DNA of 36,794 nucleotides, from contig CAUDIU010000008.1 in assembly GCA_958449715.1 (NCBI GenBank), positions 1 to 36,794 on the forward strand, in the 5' to 3' direction. Shown here piece by piece: positions 8,174 through 15,870 of the stretch (the stretch's first letter is position 1; every line of letters starts with the position of its first letter). The position numbers and the translations under genes were made by a program. Source of the DNA: an uncultured Clostridium sp. (GTDB lineage: Bacteria; Cyanobacteriota; Vampirovibrionia; Gastranaerophilales; Gastranaerophilaceae). Under the pieces are notes generated by a model, which saw only the letters and a program-made list of their open reading frames with translations, had not been told where the DNA came from and ran no database searches.

Positions 8174-8404
8174 ATTATATTACAAAAACATGCATTTTAC
8201 ATAATAAATATTATGGATACATAAAAACATATTCTGAAAAATGTTCAGAATGACTGAATAAGTAGTCATTGCGAGGCAACAGCCGAAGCAATCCAGCCTT
8301 TATTTTCTCATAAGCTGGATTCTTTCGGGCATAAGCCCTCAGAATGACAAAAGAACAAAATAATATTTATTATGTAAAATATATTTTTTATTGTAATATA
8401 TTAT
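8174..8404. repeat. MITE-like inverted-repeat element between glk and pfp
   Basis: A perfect 21-bp inverted repeat pairs 8194-8214 with 8360-8380. The similarity extends outward with a small gap to about 8174 and 8404 (both arms contain ATATTACAA). The arms enclose 145 bp. Inside, a second dyad AATCCAGC/GCTGGATT (8290-8297/8314-8321) is built from two opposed copies of a GTCATT(G/C)-type repeat. The element has no room for a transposase. Each outer arm runs into the promoter region of the gene beside it. Confidence 0.8.
8265..8348. repeat. Opposed GTCATT-type intergenic repeat pair
   Basis: On the plus strand GTCATTGCGAGG is followed by AGCCGAAGCAATCCAGC. On the minus strand GTCATTCTGAGGGC is followed by CCGAAAGAATCCAGC. 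The two copies face each other and form a long hairpin with a 16-base loop. Repeats of this general sequence occur between genes in many unrelated bacteria. The base composition is richer in G and C than the surrounding sequence. Confidence 0.7.
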
Positions 8405-8439
8405 TGTAAACAGTGTTACTTAAGAAAGGTAAGAGAAAT

Positions 8440-10122
8440 ATGGAAAAACTTTCACCATTACAAATCGAAAGATTAAAGTACCAACCAAAACTTCCTGAAT
8501 GCCTTGCTAACGGCATTAACAGCTTAGAAATGGTTGAAGGTTCCGCTACTCAATCAGTAAGAGATCAGGAACAAATTCAAAATTTATTCAAAAACACTTA
8601 TGGAAAACCTGTTGTTACATTCAAAAAAGCTTCTTCTGCTAAATCTTCAGAAGTAAGAAACGTTGGTGTAATCCTTTCAGGTGGTCAAGCTCCTGGCGGA
8701 CACAACGTAATCGCAGGTTTATATGACGCTTTAAAACAAGCTAATTCTGCTAATAAATTATACGGATTCTTAGGCGGCCCATCAGGTATTATTGATGGAA
8801 AATATGTTGAATTCGATGACAAATTCATGGACGCTTACAGAAATACAGGCGGATTTGATATTATCGGATCAGGCAGAACTAAACTTGAAACTGAAGAACA
8901 ATTCCAAAAATCTTTAGAAGTTTGTAAAAAATTAAATATTTCTGCTGTTGTAATCATCGGTGGAGATGATTCTAACACTAACGCTGCACTTTTAGCTGAA
9001 TGGTTTGTAAAAAATAACACAGGTATTCAAGTTATCGGATGCCCTAAAACAATCGACGGCGACTTGAAAAATGACCAAATCGAAATTTCTTTCGGTTTCG
9101 ATACAGCTACAAAAACTTATGCAGAACTTATCGGAAACATTGAACGTGACGCTAATTCAGCTAAAAAATATTGGCACTTTGTAAAAATCATGGGTAGAAG
9201 TGCTTCTCACGTTGCATTGGAAGCTGCTTTACAAACTCAACCTAACATTACTTTAATTTCTGAAGAAGTTGAAGAAAAGAAAATGTCACTTGAAAGCATT
9301 ATTAACTATATGTGCAACATAATCGTTAAACGTGCTGACATGGGCAAAAACTTTGGTATCGCAGTTATTCCTGAAGGTTTGATTGAATTCATTCCTGAAA
9401 TGAAATCTATGATTTCAAACTTAAACGATATCATGGCTACATTAGAAAATGATCCTGATTTCGTAAATGCTACAACTATTCGTGATAAATTCGATATCGT
9501 AGAAAACAGACTTGACCCTGCTAATGCAAAAGTTTACAACTCATTACCTGCATTAATCAAAGGTCAATTATTAGCTGATCGTGACCCACATGGTAACGTT
9601 CAAGTTTCTAAAATTGAAACTGAAAAATTGTTAATCGAAATGATTTCTACAAGATTAGATGAATTAAAATCTCAAGGTGAATACATCGGTAAATTTAATG
9701 CTCAATCTCACTTCTTCGGTTATGAAGGAAGATGTGCATTCCCATCAAACTTTGATGCTGATTACTGCTATTCATTAGGATTTAATGCATTTGCTTTAAT
9801 CAACTTCGGTCTAACTGGTTACTTATCATCTGTAAGAAACTTAACTCAACCTGCTGATCAATGGGTTGCAGGCGGTGTTCCTCTTACAATGATGATGAAC
9901 ATGGAAAAACGTCATGGTGAAATGAAACCTGTTATTCAAAAAGCTCTAGTTAGACTAGACGGTCCTGTATTCAAACAATTAGAAGAAAACAGAGAAGACT
10001 GGGCATTAAATGACAGATATTTATTCCCAGGTGCTATCCAATACTTTGGACCATCTTGTGTTTGCGATGTTACAACTTGCACTTTACAATTAGAAAGATC
10101 AAAATCTTTAGCAGCTGTATAA
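8440..10122 (+). CDS. pfp: PPi-dependent phosphofructokinase, long form
   Basis: This enzyme interconverts fructose 6-phosphate and fructose 1,6-bisphosphate using pyrophosphate, so glycolysis saves ATP and is reversible at this step. At 560 aa it matches the long PFP class (plant beta-subunit and spirochaete type). Landmarks are GGQAPGGHNV near residue 81, GGDDSNTNAA near 174 (the Asp that favours PPi over ATP), PKTIDGDL near 202 with the PPi-type Lys and the catalytic Asp, and MGRSASHVALE near 250. GYEGRCAFPSNFDADYCY near 428 is also typical. The start is the ATG at 8440, after AAGAAAGG; a GTG at 8413 in the same frame lies inside the leader. It is a single-gene unit ended by a strong terminator, and its promoter abuts the inverted-repeat element. 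Confidence 0.95.
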   Translation: MEKLSPLQIERLKYQPKLPECLANGINSLEMVEGSATQSVRDQEQIQNLFKNTYGKPVVTFKKASSAKSSEVRNVGVILSGGQAPGGHNVIAGLYDALKQANSANKLYGFLGGPSGIIDGKYVEFDDKFMDAYRNTGGFDIIGSGRTKLETEEQFQKSLEVCKKLNISAVVIIGGDDSNTNAALLAEWFVKNNTGIQVIGCPKTIDGDLKNDQIEISFGFDTATKTYAELIGNIERDANSAKKYWHFVKIMGRSASHVALEAALQTQPNITLISEEVEEKKMSLESIINYMCNIIVKRADMGKNFGIAVIPEGLIEFIPEMKSMISNLNDIMATLENDPDFVNATTIRDKFDIVENRLDPANAKVYNSLPALIKGQLLADRDPHGNVQVSKIETEKLLIEMISTRLDELKSQGEYIGKFNAQSHFFGYEGRCAFPSNFDADYCYSLGFNAFALINFGLTGYLSSVRNLTQPADQWVAGGVPLTMMMNMEKRHGEMKPVIQKALVRLDGPVFKQLEENREDWALNDRYLFPGAIQYFGPSCVCDVTTCTLQLERSKSLAAV

Positions 10123-10142
10123 TCAATACACAATATAGAATT

Positions 10143-10180
10143 AAAAACCGCTCTTTTTATAAAGGGCGGTTTTTATTTTT
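10143..10180. terminator. Bidirectional terminator between pfp and the XRE gene
   Basis: The stem pairs 10143-10156 with 10161-10174, 14 bp with one wobble and a TTAT loop. It begins with an A-run and ends in a T-run, so it serves both pfp and the convergent XRE gene that ends at 10179. Confidence 0.9.
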
Positions 10181-10388
10181 ATTCAAAATTTAAAAGTTCA
10201 GGCAAATCAACATCTAAAGCCTTTGCAATCTTTTGCAAAGTCCAAAACTGATATACAATTGTCCCATTTTCAATTTCATTAAGCTTGGATACTGTCATAA
10301 AAGTTCTTTTAGCTAACTCTTTTTGTGAAAGTCCTCGTTTTTCTCTGTAATATTTTATTTTTTCTCCTAATTTTTTAAATCCGCTCAT
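10179..10388 (-). CDS. XRE (Cro/C1)-type transcriptional regulator, 69 aa
   Basis: This is a minimal helix-turn-helix DNA-binding protein. The domain fills the sequence: LGEKIKYYREKRGLSQKELA, then MTVSKLNEIENGTIVYQFWTLQKIAKAL and a short tail. It contains no sensor or effector part. The ribosome site TAGGAGG lies just before the ATG. It diverges from a soluble histidine kinase gene 100 bp away, so it may control that gene, itself, or both. It is not closely similar to the other XRE protein at 4848-5069. The DNA target is unknown. Confidence 0.9.
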   Translation of the reverse strand: MSGFKKLGEKIKYYREKRGLSQKELAKRTFMTVSKLNEIENGTIVYQFWTLQKIAKALDVDLPELLNFE

Positions 10389-10453
10389 AACCCCTCCTAT
10401 TTTTTCGGCTTACATAAAAGATCACAACAACATATTGATATATATTAAAGAAA

Positions 10454-10482
10454 TTGCCCACTTTTAGAGATTGAAATATAAT
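10454..10482 (+). promoter_or_regulatory. Promoter of the soluble histidine kinase gene, leaderless arrangement
   Basis: TTGCCC at 10454-10459 and a perfect TATAAT at 10477-10482 are separated by 17 bases. Only six bases lie between the -10 box and the ATG at 10489, so transcription should begin at or next to the start codon. No ribosome site is present. Confidence 0.65.
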
Positions 10483-10488
10483 ATTTAT

Positions 10489-12147
10489 ATGAAAAAATTT
10501 GATATTTTCAGACAGTTTAGGGATGCTGTAATCATTGTGAATAGCAAACAAGAAGTTGTTTACAGAAACCACACTTTCAAAAGGTGGTTTTCTGATTTTG
10601 CAAATATCAAAAAATTTTCATATCACACAAGCTTTGACATCTGCCCGCTTAATTCCGAAAATATCGAAATCTATTCTCCCATCTACCATGCAATCAATTC
10701 TAAAGAAGATTTTTTTGCAAGAATATCTTATCAATCAGAATTAAATAAAATTTTTTACTACGACTTGCAGGCAATAAAAAAAGGGTATTACACAATAATT
10801 TTCTTTAGTGATGTAAGTGCACAAAATAATCTTGATAACTCATTCAAAGAAAATGAAAAATTAAAAAACACAATAAATAAATTAATCGAAGAAAACAAAG
10901 ACTTGCAAAAAGTAAAACAAAAAGCCCAAAGCCAAGCTATCCGAATTGCCCTCATAAACAAGGTTTCCAATACAATCAGAGAAAGTATAGATATCTCAAA
11001 AATTCTCCAATCAACCCTAAAAGAATTAGCTATAATGTTCAGTGCATACAAAGCATATTACGCTAAAGCTGATGGAAATGAATTTGTCATTGAAGAAGTC
11101 TTCGGAGAAAAGAAATCTAAAAATTTAAAAGCAATTCAATTTGACGAAAAAACTACTGAAACTATCACTGCAAAAGAGATTTCGGCTAATAATGTTTTAA
11201 TTGAATATCTTAATGCAAAACCATTTAAACAACCTGTACTCAGAGTAATAATCCCTCTACATCATATGCAAAACATAACAGGGATAATAGTTTTGCTTAG
11301 CCACCAAAAAAGAGAACTGACAGAAGAAATCGAAATTCTAGATGCAATCTCATCTCAACTATCAAACGCAATCACTCGTGCAGAACTTTATCAAAAGAAT
11401 ATTCAAACCGTTAACGAACTACAAAACACCCTAAAAGAACTTAAAGAAACCCAAATTCAACTGATAAATTCAGAAAAAATGGCATCTTTAGGTCAATTAG
11501 TTGCAGGCGTAGCACACGAAATTAATACCCCAGTAGCCTCAATTAAATCAAATAACGGAATAGTTGCAAAACTGCTCCCATCAATAGAAGACACCGAATT
11601 AAAAGAAATGCTTACAGACATAAATGAAATAGATAAAGAAGCAGTCACAAGAATAAGTAACATCGTAACTTCTCTGAAAAAATTTGTTCGCCTAGATGAA
11701 GCAGAATTGCAAGAAGCAAATATAAATAAAGAACTCGACCTTACATTAGAACTCATTAGACACGAAACAAAAAACAGAATCGAAATAATAAAAAATTACG
11801 GCGAAATCCCCGCTATTAAATGTTTTCCAAACATGCTAAATCAAGTATTTACAAACATATTAATCAATGCTTGCCAAGCAATAGAAGGCAAAGGAAAAAT
11901 TACAATCACAACCGAATACAAAAATAAAAAACTCATTGTCAAAGTCAAAGATACAGGAAAAGGTATTCCCAAAGATCAGCTCAGCAAGATATTTTCAGCT
12001 GGTTTTACAACCAAAGGAATAGGAGTCGGAACAGGACTCGGACTAGCCATTTGTTCAAAAATAATTGAAAAACATAAAGGTGAAATCATTGTAAATAGTG
12101 AGGTTGGCAAGGGTAGCGAGTTTATTATTACTATCTGCAGTGAGTAG
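10489..12147 (+). CDS. Soluble PAS/GAF sensor histidine kinase
   Basis: This is a sensor kinase without membrane segments, so it should read a cytoplasmic signal. An N-terminal PAS-like region (about residues 5-110) is followed by a coiled coil (about 110-150), a GAF-like domain (about 155-300) and a second coiled coil. The phospho-acceptor is His343 in GVAHEINTPVASIKSN, of the NtrB/ZraS-like class. The ATPase domain follows, with N box (NILINACQAI), G1 (DTGKGIP) and a GxGTGLGLAICSKI lid. It is 552 aa from the ATG at 10489; an upstream in-frame TTG at 10471 would place the -10 box inside the gene. No response regulator gene is adjacent, so it is an orphan kinase here. The divergent XRE gene is its only regulatory neighbour. 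Confidence 0.9.
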   Translation: MKKFDIFRQFRDAVIIVNSKQEVVYRNHTFKRWFSDFANIKKFSYHTSFDICPLNSENIEIYSPIYHAINSKEDFFARISYQSELNKIFYYDLQAIKKGYYTIIFFSDVSAQNNLDNSFKENEKLKNTINKLIEENKDLQKVKQKAQSQAIRIALINKVSNTIRESIDISKILQSTLKELAIMFSAYKAYYAKADGNEFVIEEVFGEKKSKNLKAIQFDEKTTETITAKEISANNVLIEYLNAKPFKQPVLRVIIPLHHMQNITGIIVLLSHQKRELTEEIEILDAISSQLSNAITRAELYQKNIQTVNELQNTLKELKETQIQLINSEKMASLGQLVAGVAHEINTPVASIKSNNGIVAKLLPSIEDTELKEMLTDINEIDKEAVTRISNIVTSLKKFVRLDEAELQEANINKELDLTLELIRHETKNRIEIIKNYGEIPAIKCFPNMLNQVFTNILINACQAIEGKGKITITTEYKNKKLIVKVKDTGKGIPKDQLSKIFSAGFTTKGIGVGTGLGLAICSKIIEKHKGEIIVNSEVGKGSEFIITICSE

Positions 12148-12465
12148 TATTTGTGAATTTTTATTACAAATTTGGTTTTAATATAATTGAAAGACACTAA
12201 TTTTTAATTAAACAAACACACGTTTTTTTCAAATTTTTGCTCCTATTTAAGACAAATAATAAAAAACATGTTATATTATTAATATAAAGTGTTAGTTTTA
12301 CCCTTAAAAAATTCGATACAACTGCACTTATAAAATCCCAAAAAAAATATAATTTAACAAAAATTAATATAAGTAGGTAAAAAAGGCAATATTTTATTCT
12401 CGAAATTTTTTATAAATTCATAAGGTGTAGTAGAATTTAATATTGTGTGTCGGAGGAAAAATTTA
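12148..12465. other. AT-rich 318-bp gap upstream of the HEAT-repeat gene
   Basis: No gene is seen. Just after the kinase stop there is a weak hairpin (ATTTGT/ACAAAT, about 12149-12175) without a clean T-run. Near 12269-12285 lies a short dyad TTATATT/AATATAA. Several TATAAT-like words occur but none has a convincing -35 partner. The gap is unusually long for this window and probably holds the promoter of the HEAT-repeat gene. Confidence 0.5.
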
Positions 12466-13323
12466 ATGACAATTAGTGTTAACAGCAAGAAAAAACAAGT
12501 TAAAAAATCTTTTGAAGAATTATTGACAGATCTTAAAACAAGCAATTCAGAAAAAGTTAGATATAACGCGGCACGTATCCTTGGTGAAATGGGCGATTCA
12601 AAAGCAGTTGAACCATTAATTGAAGTTTTAAAACATGATAAAAACGGTTCTGTAAGATTATATGCAGCTCGTGCATTAGGTGAATTAGGGGATTCAAAAG
12701 CAACAGTTCACTTAATCGAATCTTTACGTGAAGATAGAAACGTAGACGTAAGAGTTCGTGCAGCTCGTGCATTAGGTCGTTTAGGTGGTGCAATCGTTGT
12801 AGAACCTCTTGTTGAAGCTCTAAATGATGAAAATCCTCAAGTATGTATCACAGCAACAGATGCTTTAATCGAAATCGGTGATGTTGCAACAGATGCTTTA
12901 ATCGCATCTTTAGACCACGAAAAAGTTAACGTAAGATGTGATGCAACTCGTGCATTAGGCGAAATTGGAAACAAAAAAGCTGTTGATAAAGTAATTAATA
13001 TGTTATATGACGAATGGGTAAACGTTAGAATTTATGCAGTAACTTCATTAGGCAAATTAAATGATACAAAAGCTGTTCCTGCATTAATCGATGTAATGAA
13101 AAACCGTTCAGAAAACGAACTTGTAAGAGCTGGTGCAGCTGCAGCATTAGGTGTACTTCGTGACCAAAGAGCATTACTTCCATTAAGAGAATTAATTATG
13201 GAAGCTGAAGAATTAGGTGAACTAGAAGACACAGCATTAAAATCATTCAAAAAAATTATGGCTGCAAACTGGCAATCAATCCCAGGTGCTACAGCTCAGA
13301 AAAAACCTGCTGCAACATTCTAA
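12466..13323 (+). CDS. HEAT-repeat (EZ/PBS-lyase-like) protein
   Basis: After a basic N-terminal tail, about eight tandem ~31-residue helical repeats cover almost the whole protein, each of the form R-x-x-A-A-x-x-L-G-x-(L/I/M)-G-(D/N)-x-x-A-(V/T)-x-x-L-I. This is the EZ-HEAT type also seen in cyanobacterial phycobilin lyases (CpcE/F) and in many general scaffolds. There is no catalytic domain, so the likely role is protein-protein interaction, not lyase activity. The start at 12466 follows a very good ribosome site (CGGAGG). Arg and Ala codons (CGT, GCT/GCA) and the strong signals suggest good expression. It is a single-gene unit with its own terminator. The partner is unknown. Confidence 0.88.
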   Translation: MTISVNSKKKQVKKSFEELLTDLKTSNSEKVRYNAARILGEMGDSKAVEPLIEVLKHDKNGSVRLYAARALGELGDSKATVHLIESLREDRNVDVRVRAARALGRLGGAIVVEPLVEALNDENPQVCITATDALIEIGDVATDALIASLDHEKVNVRCDATRALGEIGNKKAVDKVINMLYDEWVNVRIYAVTSLGKLNDTKAVPALIDVMKNRSENELVRAGAAAALGVLRDQRALLPLRELIMEAEELGELEDTALKSFKKIMAANWQSIPGATAQKKPAATF

Positions 13324-13360
13324 TAAAGCAGCTTAAAGCATTAAAACAAAAAGGATTATA

Positions 13361-13395
13361 AAAAACACCTCTTAATATAAGAGGTGTTTTTATTT
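13361..13395. terminator. Terminator after the HEAT-repeat gene
   Basis: A perfect 14-bp stem pairs 13361-13374 with 13378-13391 and has a three-base loop. It carries A- and T-runs at its ends. It can serve both the HEAT-repeat gene and the convergent glycosyltransferase gene. Confidence 0.93.
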
Positions 13396-13408
13396 AGAAA
13401 TTAAAAAT

Positions 13409-14194
13409 TTATTTAAAATAATATTCAATCTCAGTTGATAAATCCAATTTTTTAGCGTTATCTTTGAATATTTTTGACTTCAAGCCCATTTTAGCCAACC
13501 TGTATTTTAAACTTACAGCTAAAACTCCAAGTCCATATTTACAAGATCTCATAAAGTTAATTGATGATGCTTCCTTAAAATATTTTGTAGGACAAGAAAC
13601 CTCACCTATTTTGAATTTATTATAGAAAAGCAATGCAATCATTTCATTATCAAAAATAAAATCATCATCACATTCACCTAGTGGTAAAGTTTCCAATACT
13701 TCTTTTGTAAAACCTCTGAAACCTGTATGATATTCAGTTAAATTTTCACCTGTAAAAACATTTTCAAACCAAGTTAAAAATTTATTTGCAACGAATTTAT
13801 AAAATGGCATACCGCCTTTTAAAGCAGAATTTCCTAGCATTCTTGATGCTAATACAGCATCATATTGACCGAACGCCATCATACAAACTATTGCAGGAAT
13901 AAGTTTTGGGGTATATTGATAATCAGGGTGAAGCATTACAACAATATCAGCCCCAGCTTTTAAAGCTGCCTTATAACAAGATTTTTGATTCCCGCCGTAA
14001 CCCTTATTTTCCTTATGCACAATAGTTGTTATATTCAACTCTTTTGAAACTAATTTTGTATTATCTTGGGAATTATCATCTACCAAAATAACCTCATCAA
14101 CAAACGGCTTATAAATTTCTTCATAAGTCTGTTTCAAGGTTTTTTCTGCATTATATGCAGGCATAATTATTACTACTTTTTTATTATTAATCAT
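13409..14194 (-). CDS. Family 2 glycosyltransferase, dolichol/polyprenol-phosphate type
   Basis: This is a GT-A fold glycosyltransferase that probably transfers a sugar from a nucleotide donor to a lipid phosphate or glycan. Landmarks are the N-terminal IIMPAYNAEKTL strand, VDEVILVDDNSQDNT (nucleotide-binding Asp residues), KGYGGNQKSCY and a DxD-like VMLHPDYQY motif. The pattern TGFRGF near residue 165 is typical of Dpm1/DPG synthase-like enzymes. There is no C-terminal membrane domain. The start is taken at the ATG at 14194, six bases after a perfect TATAAT; the open frame begins slightly earlier, at 14212. No ribosome site is present. It is its own transcription unit, since the terminator of hpf lies just upstream. 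Donor and acceptor are unknown. Confidence 0.88.
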   Translation of the reverse strand: MINNKKVVIIMPAYNAEKTLKQTYEEIYKPFVDEVILVDDNSQDNTKLVSKELNITTIVHKENKGYGGNQKSCYKAALKAGADIVVMLHPDYQYTPKLIPAIVCMMAFGQYDAVLASRMLGNSALKGGMPFYKFVANKFLTWFENVFTGENLTEYHTGFRGFTKEVLETLPLGECDDDFIFDNEMIALLFYNKFKIGEVSCPTKYFKEASSINFMRSCKYGLGVLAVSLKYRLAKMGLKSKIFKDNAKKLDLSTEIEYYFK

Positions 14195-14200
14195 AAATCT

Positions 14201-14206
14201 ATTATA
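14201..14206 (-). promoter_or_regulatory. -10 box of the glycosyltransferase gene, leaderless arrangement
   Basis: A perfect TATAAT on the minus strand ends six bases before the ATG at 14194. The upstream -35 region would overlap the hpf terminator and is weak. The position right after that terminator fits a new transcription unit. Confidence 0.6.
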
Positions 14207-14224
14207 AAACAAAAATTACAAACT

Positions 14225-14257
14225 AAAAAATAGAGGCACTTTTTCAAGTGCCTCTAT
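14225..14257 (-). terminator. Terminator of hpf
   Basis: A perfect 12-bp palindromic stem pairs 14230-14241 with 14246-14257, with a four-base loop. On the minus strand it is followed by six T residues. It lies directly after the hpf stop codon. Confidence 0.92.
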
Positions 14258-14266
14258 GAATTTTTC

Positions 14267-14629
14267 TTATTCTTCAACCGGTTCAGCCGGTTCTTCAACT
14301 TTTGCTTCAGTTCTAATAGAAGACTTATCAGAACCTATGCTTTTATCTTTAAATTTTTGTACTTGTCTAGCTAATTTGTCAGCTAATAAGTCAATACTTT
14401 CATACATAGAATCTGCAGCTTCTTCACAGCGAACAACGCCTGTTGACATTTTACAGCTGACTTCTGCAACGTGTTTTCCGGAAGCAGCAGGATTTTTGAT
14501 AACTGAAAGTACTACATCAATTCCTTGGATTTGATCATAGTGAGTAGCTACCTTACCAATTTTCTCTTTCACATATGCTTTAATAGCATCAGTGATTTCA
14601 ATGTTTCTTCCGTTTACATAAATGTGCAT
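14267..14629 (-). CDS. hpf: Ribosome hibernation promoting factor / RaiA family
   Basis: This protein binds the small ribosomal subunit in slow growth, blocking the mRNA/tRNA path and protecting idle ribosomes. The fold is recognisable from MHIYVNGRNIEITDAIKAYVKEKI at the start of the domain, HYDQIQGIDVVLSV and HVAEVSCKMSTGVVRCEE. These are followed by MYESIDLLADKLARQVQKFKDK, the helix that closes the domain. The protein is 120 aa. It has the N-terminal domain plus an acidic, low-complexity tail ending EEPAEPVEE, and lacks the dimerising C-terminal domain of long HPF. The ribosome site (TAGGAGG) is excellent, and a good promoter lies just upstream, so high expression is likely. Confidence 0.93.
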   Translation of the reverse strand: MHIYVNGRNIEITDAIKAYVKEKIGKVATHYDQIQGIDVVLSVIKNPAASGKHVAEVSCKMSTGVVRCEEAADSMYESIDLLADKLARQVQKFKDKSIGSDKSSIRTEAKVEEPAEPVEE

Positions 14630-14659
14630 GTGGAACCTCCTATAACATACTGCTTGTAC

Positions 14660-14688
14660 ATTATAACATATTTTTTTTGATTTTTAAA
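14660..14688 (-). promoter_or_regulatory. hpf promoter
   Basis: On the minus strand TTTAAA (14688-14683) and TATAAT (14665-14660) are 17 bases apart. The -10 box has the extended TGn element. The predicted leader is about 25 bases and carries the AGGAGG ribosome site. Confidence 0.7.
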
Positions 14689-14744
14689 GCCTTTTTCAAG
14701 ATTATTTCTAAAAAAATAATGTTTTTAATTTCTATAAAAGCGCT

Positions 14745-14948
14745 CTAATCTTCAATAATAAACTGTTGTAATTCTACATTAGGAGTTCCGATAACTCTTA
14801 CTAATTCAAGCACAGAAGCCTTCATCTGGCATTTTTGAGATGATCCGCTGAAAAAATCTTTATAAAAACAACCTTCGCAGTTACATCCTCTTTTATAACA
14901 TTCGAGAGCCGTAGGCGTCCATCTTCTCACTGCAACAGCTCTTCCCAT
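14745..14948 (-). CDS. Cys-rich small hypothetical protein
   Basis: The function is not recognised. The 67-aa product contains a compact cysteine group, ALECYKRGCNCEGCFY, followed by one more Cys (SQKCQMK). That is enough to bind zinc or an iron-sulfur cluster. The segment RRWTPTALECYKRGC could also form a helix-turn-helix-like unit. A helical end (SVLELVRVIGTPNVELQQFI) follows. The start is uncertain: the ATG at 14948 is preferred, but the frame stays open to a TTG at 15002, and the extra residues (NKWRLYKLFRSRD) are basic and could be real. It is preceded by a strong promoter and a structured leader. Confidence 0.6.
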   Translation of the reverse strand: MGRAVAVRRWTPTALECYKRGCNCEGCFYKDFFSGSSQKCQMKASVLELVRVIGTPNVELQQFIIED

Positions 14949-15016
14949 ATCCCTACTTCTAAACAATTTATATAATCTCCACTTGTTAACTATCTCACCC
15001 AAGGTACGGAAAATCA

Positions 15017-15066
15017 GACAGAGTTAATCTGTCACAATCCCCTTATCAGAGGCTCTTTCCACCTCT
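15017..15066 (-). promoter_or_regulatory. Structured leader of the Cys-rich gene
   Basis: Two hairpins lie between the promoter and the gene: AGAGG/CCTCT (15048-15066) and GACAGA/TCTGTC (15017-15033, five-base loop). I do not match them to a known riboswitch class. The leader is about 75 to 130 bases long, depending on the start codon used. Confidence 0.4.
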
Positions 15067-15084
15067 CCACTCGTCCTTAATTAC

Positions 15085-15112
15085 ATTATAAAAAATAAGG
15101 GAATTATTTCAA
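15085..15112 (-). promoter_or_regulatory. Promoter of the Cys-rich gene
   Basis: On the minus strand TTGAAA (15112-15107) and a perfect TATAAT (15090-15085) are separated by 16 bases. This is one of the best sigma-70-type matches in the window. Confidence 0.75.
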
Positions 15113-15114
15113 GG

Positions 15115-15327
15115 GCAGAACATGAGATTGTGAATATTTGTAACAAACCCCGTAATTAGTACGATACAGCCGTTTTTAAAAAGTCAATCATGCTAAAGAT
15201 TAAGCTATCACATGGTTTTCAGATTTTAAATCATGCAAACATGCTCATGGCATGGCTTTCCATGATTTAAGTTCGTATTAAGAATTGTAAAACATTTAAC
15301 ATTCATGCCTGTTTTGGGCATGCCAAT
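15115..15327. other. Noncoding stretch with nested CATG palindromes after mntP
   Basis: No gene is seen. A 41-bp nested palindrome has AAATCATG/CATGATTT outside (15228-15235/15261-15268) and CATGC/GCATG inside. A second hairpin CATGCC/GGCATG lies at 15304-15322, next to the mntP stop. Neither is followed by a T-run. It may be a structured 3' end, a repeat remnant or a protein-binding region. Confidence 0.45.
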
Positions 15328-15870
15328 TTAGAAAAAAATACTCTTAAAAGCAAGAATAATCAAAATTAAACCGCCAGAAATTTCAAGATATTTCGAGGGT
15401 AATTTCTTGAAAAAATTCCCAGACCAAAAACCTGCCATCGACATAAAAAATGACATAAAACCAATTAATAAAACAGATAATAAAAGCGGTGTTTTTGTCA
15501 AATTCAAACTTACCCCTGAGGCAAGCGCATCAATACTTGTAGCTACACCAAGACTTATCAAACATTTTAAATCTATACAACAAATTTTTTCATCTTTTTC
15601 TTGGAATGCTTCGTAAATAAACTTTGCACCAAGAATAAAAAATATAATAAAAACAAGCCATTTTGCGTAAGCTTGAATATAGCTACTTATGAGCCCTGTG
15701 AAAACGTAACCGAAACATGGCATTACACCTTGAGCTAATCCCATTGTAAAAGCAAGAGCCAAAGAGTTTTTAACCCTGTTATGGGTAAATATCAAGCCTT
15801 GTGAAAAAGATACTACAAGACAATCAATTCCTAATGCTACGGCTAAAAATAATATTTCAACTAAATGCAA
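15328..15870 (-). CDS. mntP: Manganese efflux pump MntP
   Basis: This is an inner-membrane exporter that removes excess Mn(II). The 180-aa protein has six hydrophobic segments. It shows the two half-site motifs of the family with conserved acidic residues: LGIDCLVVSFSQG in the first helix, and ATSIDALASGVSL after the central loop. The loop between the halves is charged (EKDEKICCIDLK). The start codon is TTG at 15870, supported by GAGGTAGAG upstream. The start lies inside the end of the DUF4127 gene (10-bp overlap), so the two are translationally coupled. No yybP-ykoY-type manganese riboswitch is seen; the operon promoter lies before the DUF4127 gene. Confidence 0.93.
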   Translation of the reverse strand: MHLVEILFLAVALGIDCLVVSFSQGLIFTHNRVKNSLALAFTMGLAQGVMPCFGYVFTGLISSYIQAYAKWLVFIIFFILGAKFIYEAFQEKDEKICCIDLKCLISLGVATSIDALASGVSLNLTKTPLLLSVLLIGFMSFFMSMAGFWSGNFFKKLPSKYLEISGGLILIILAFKSIFF

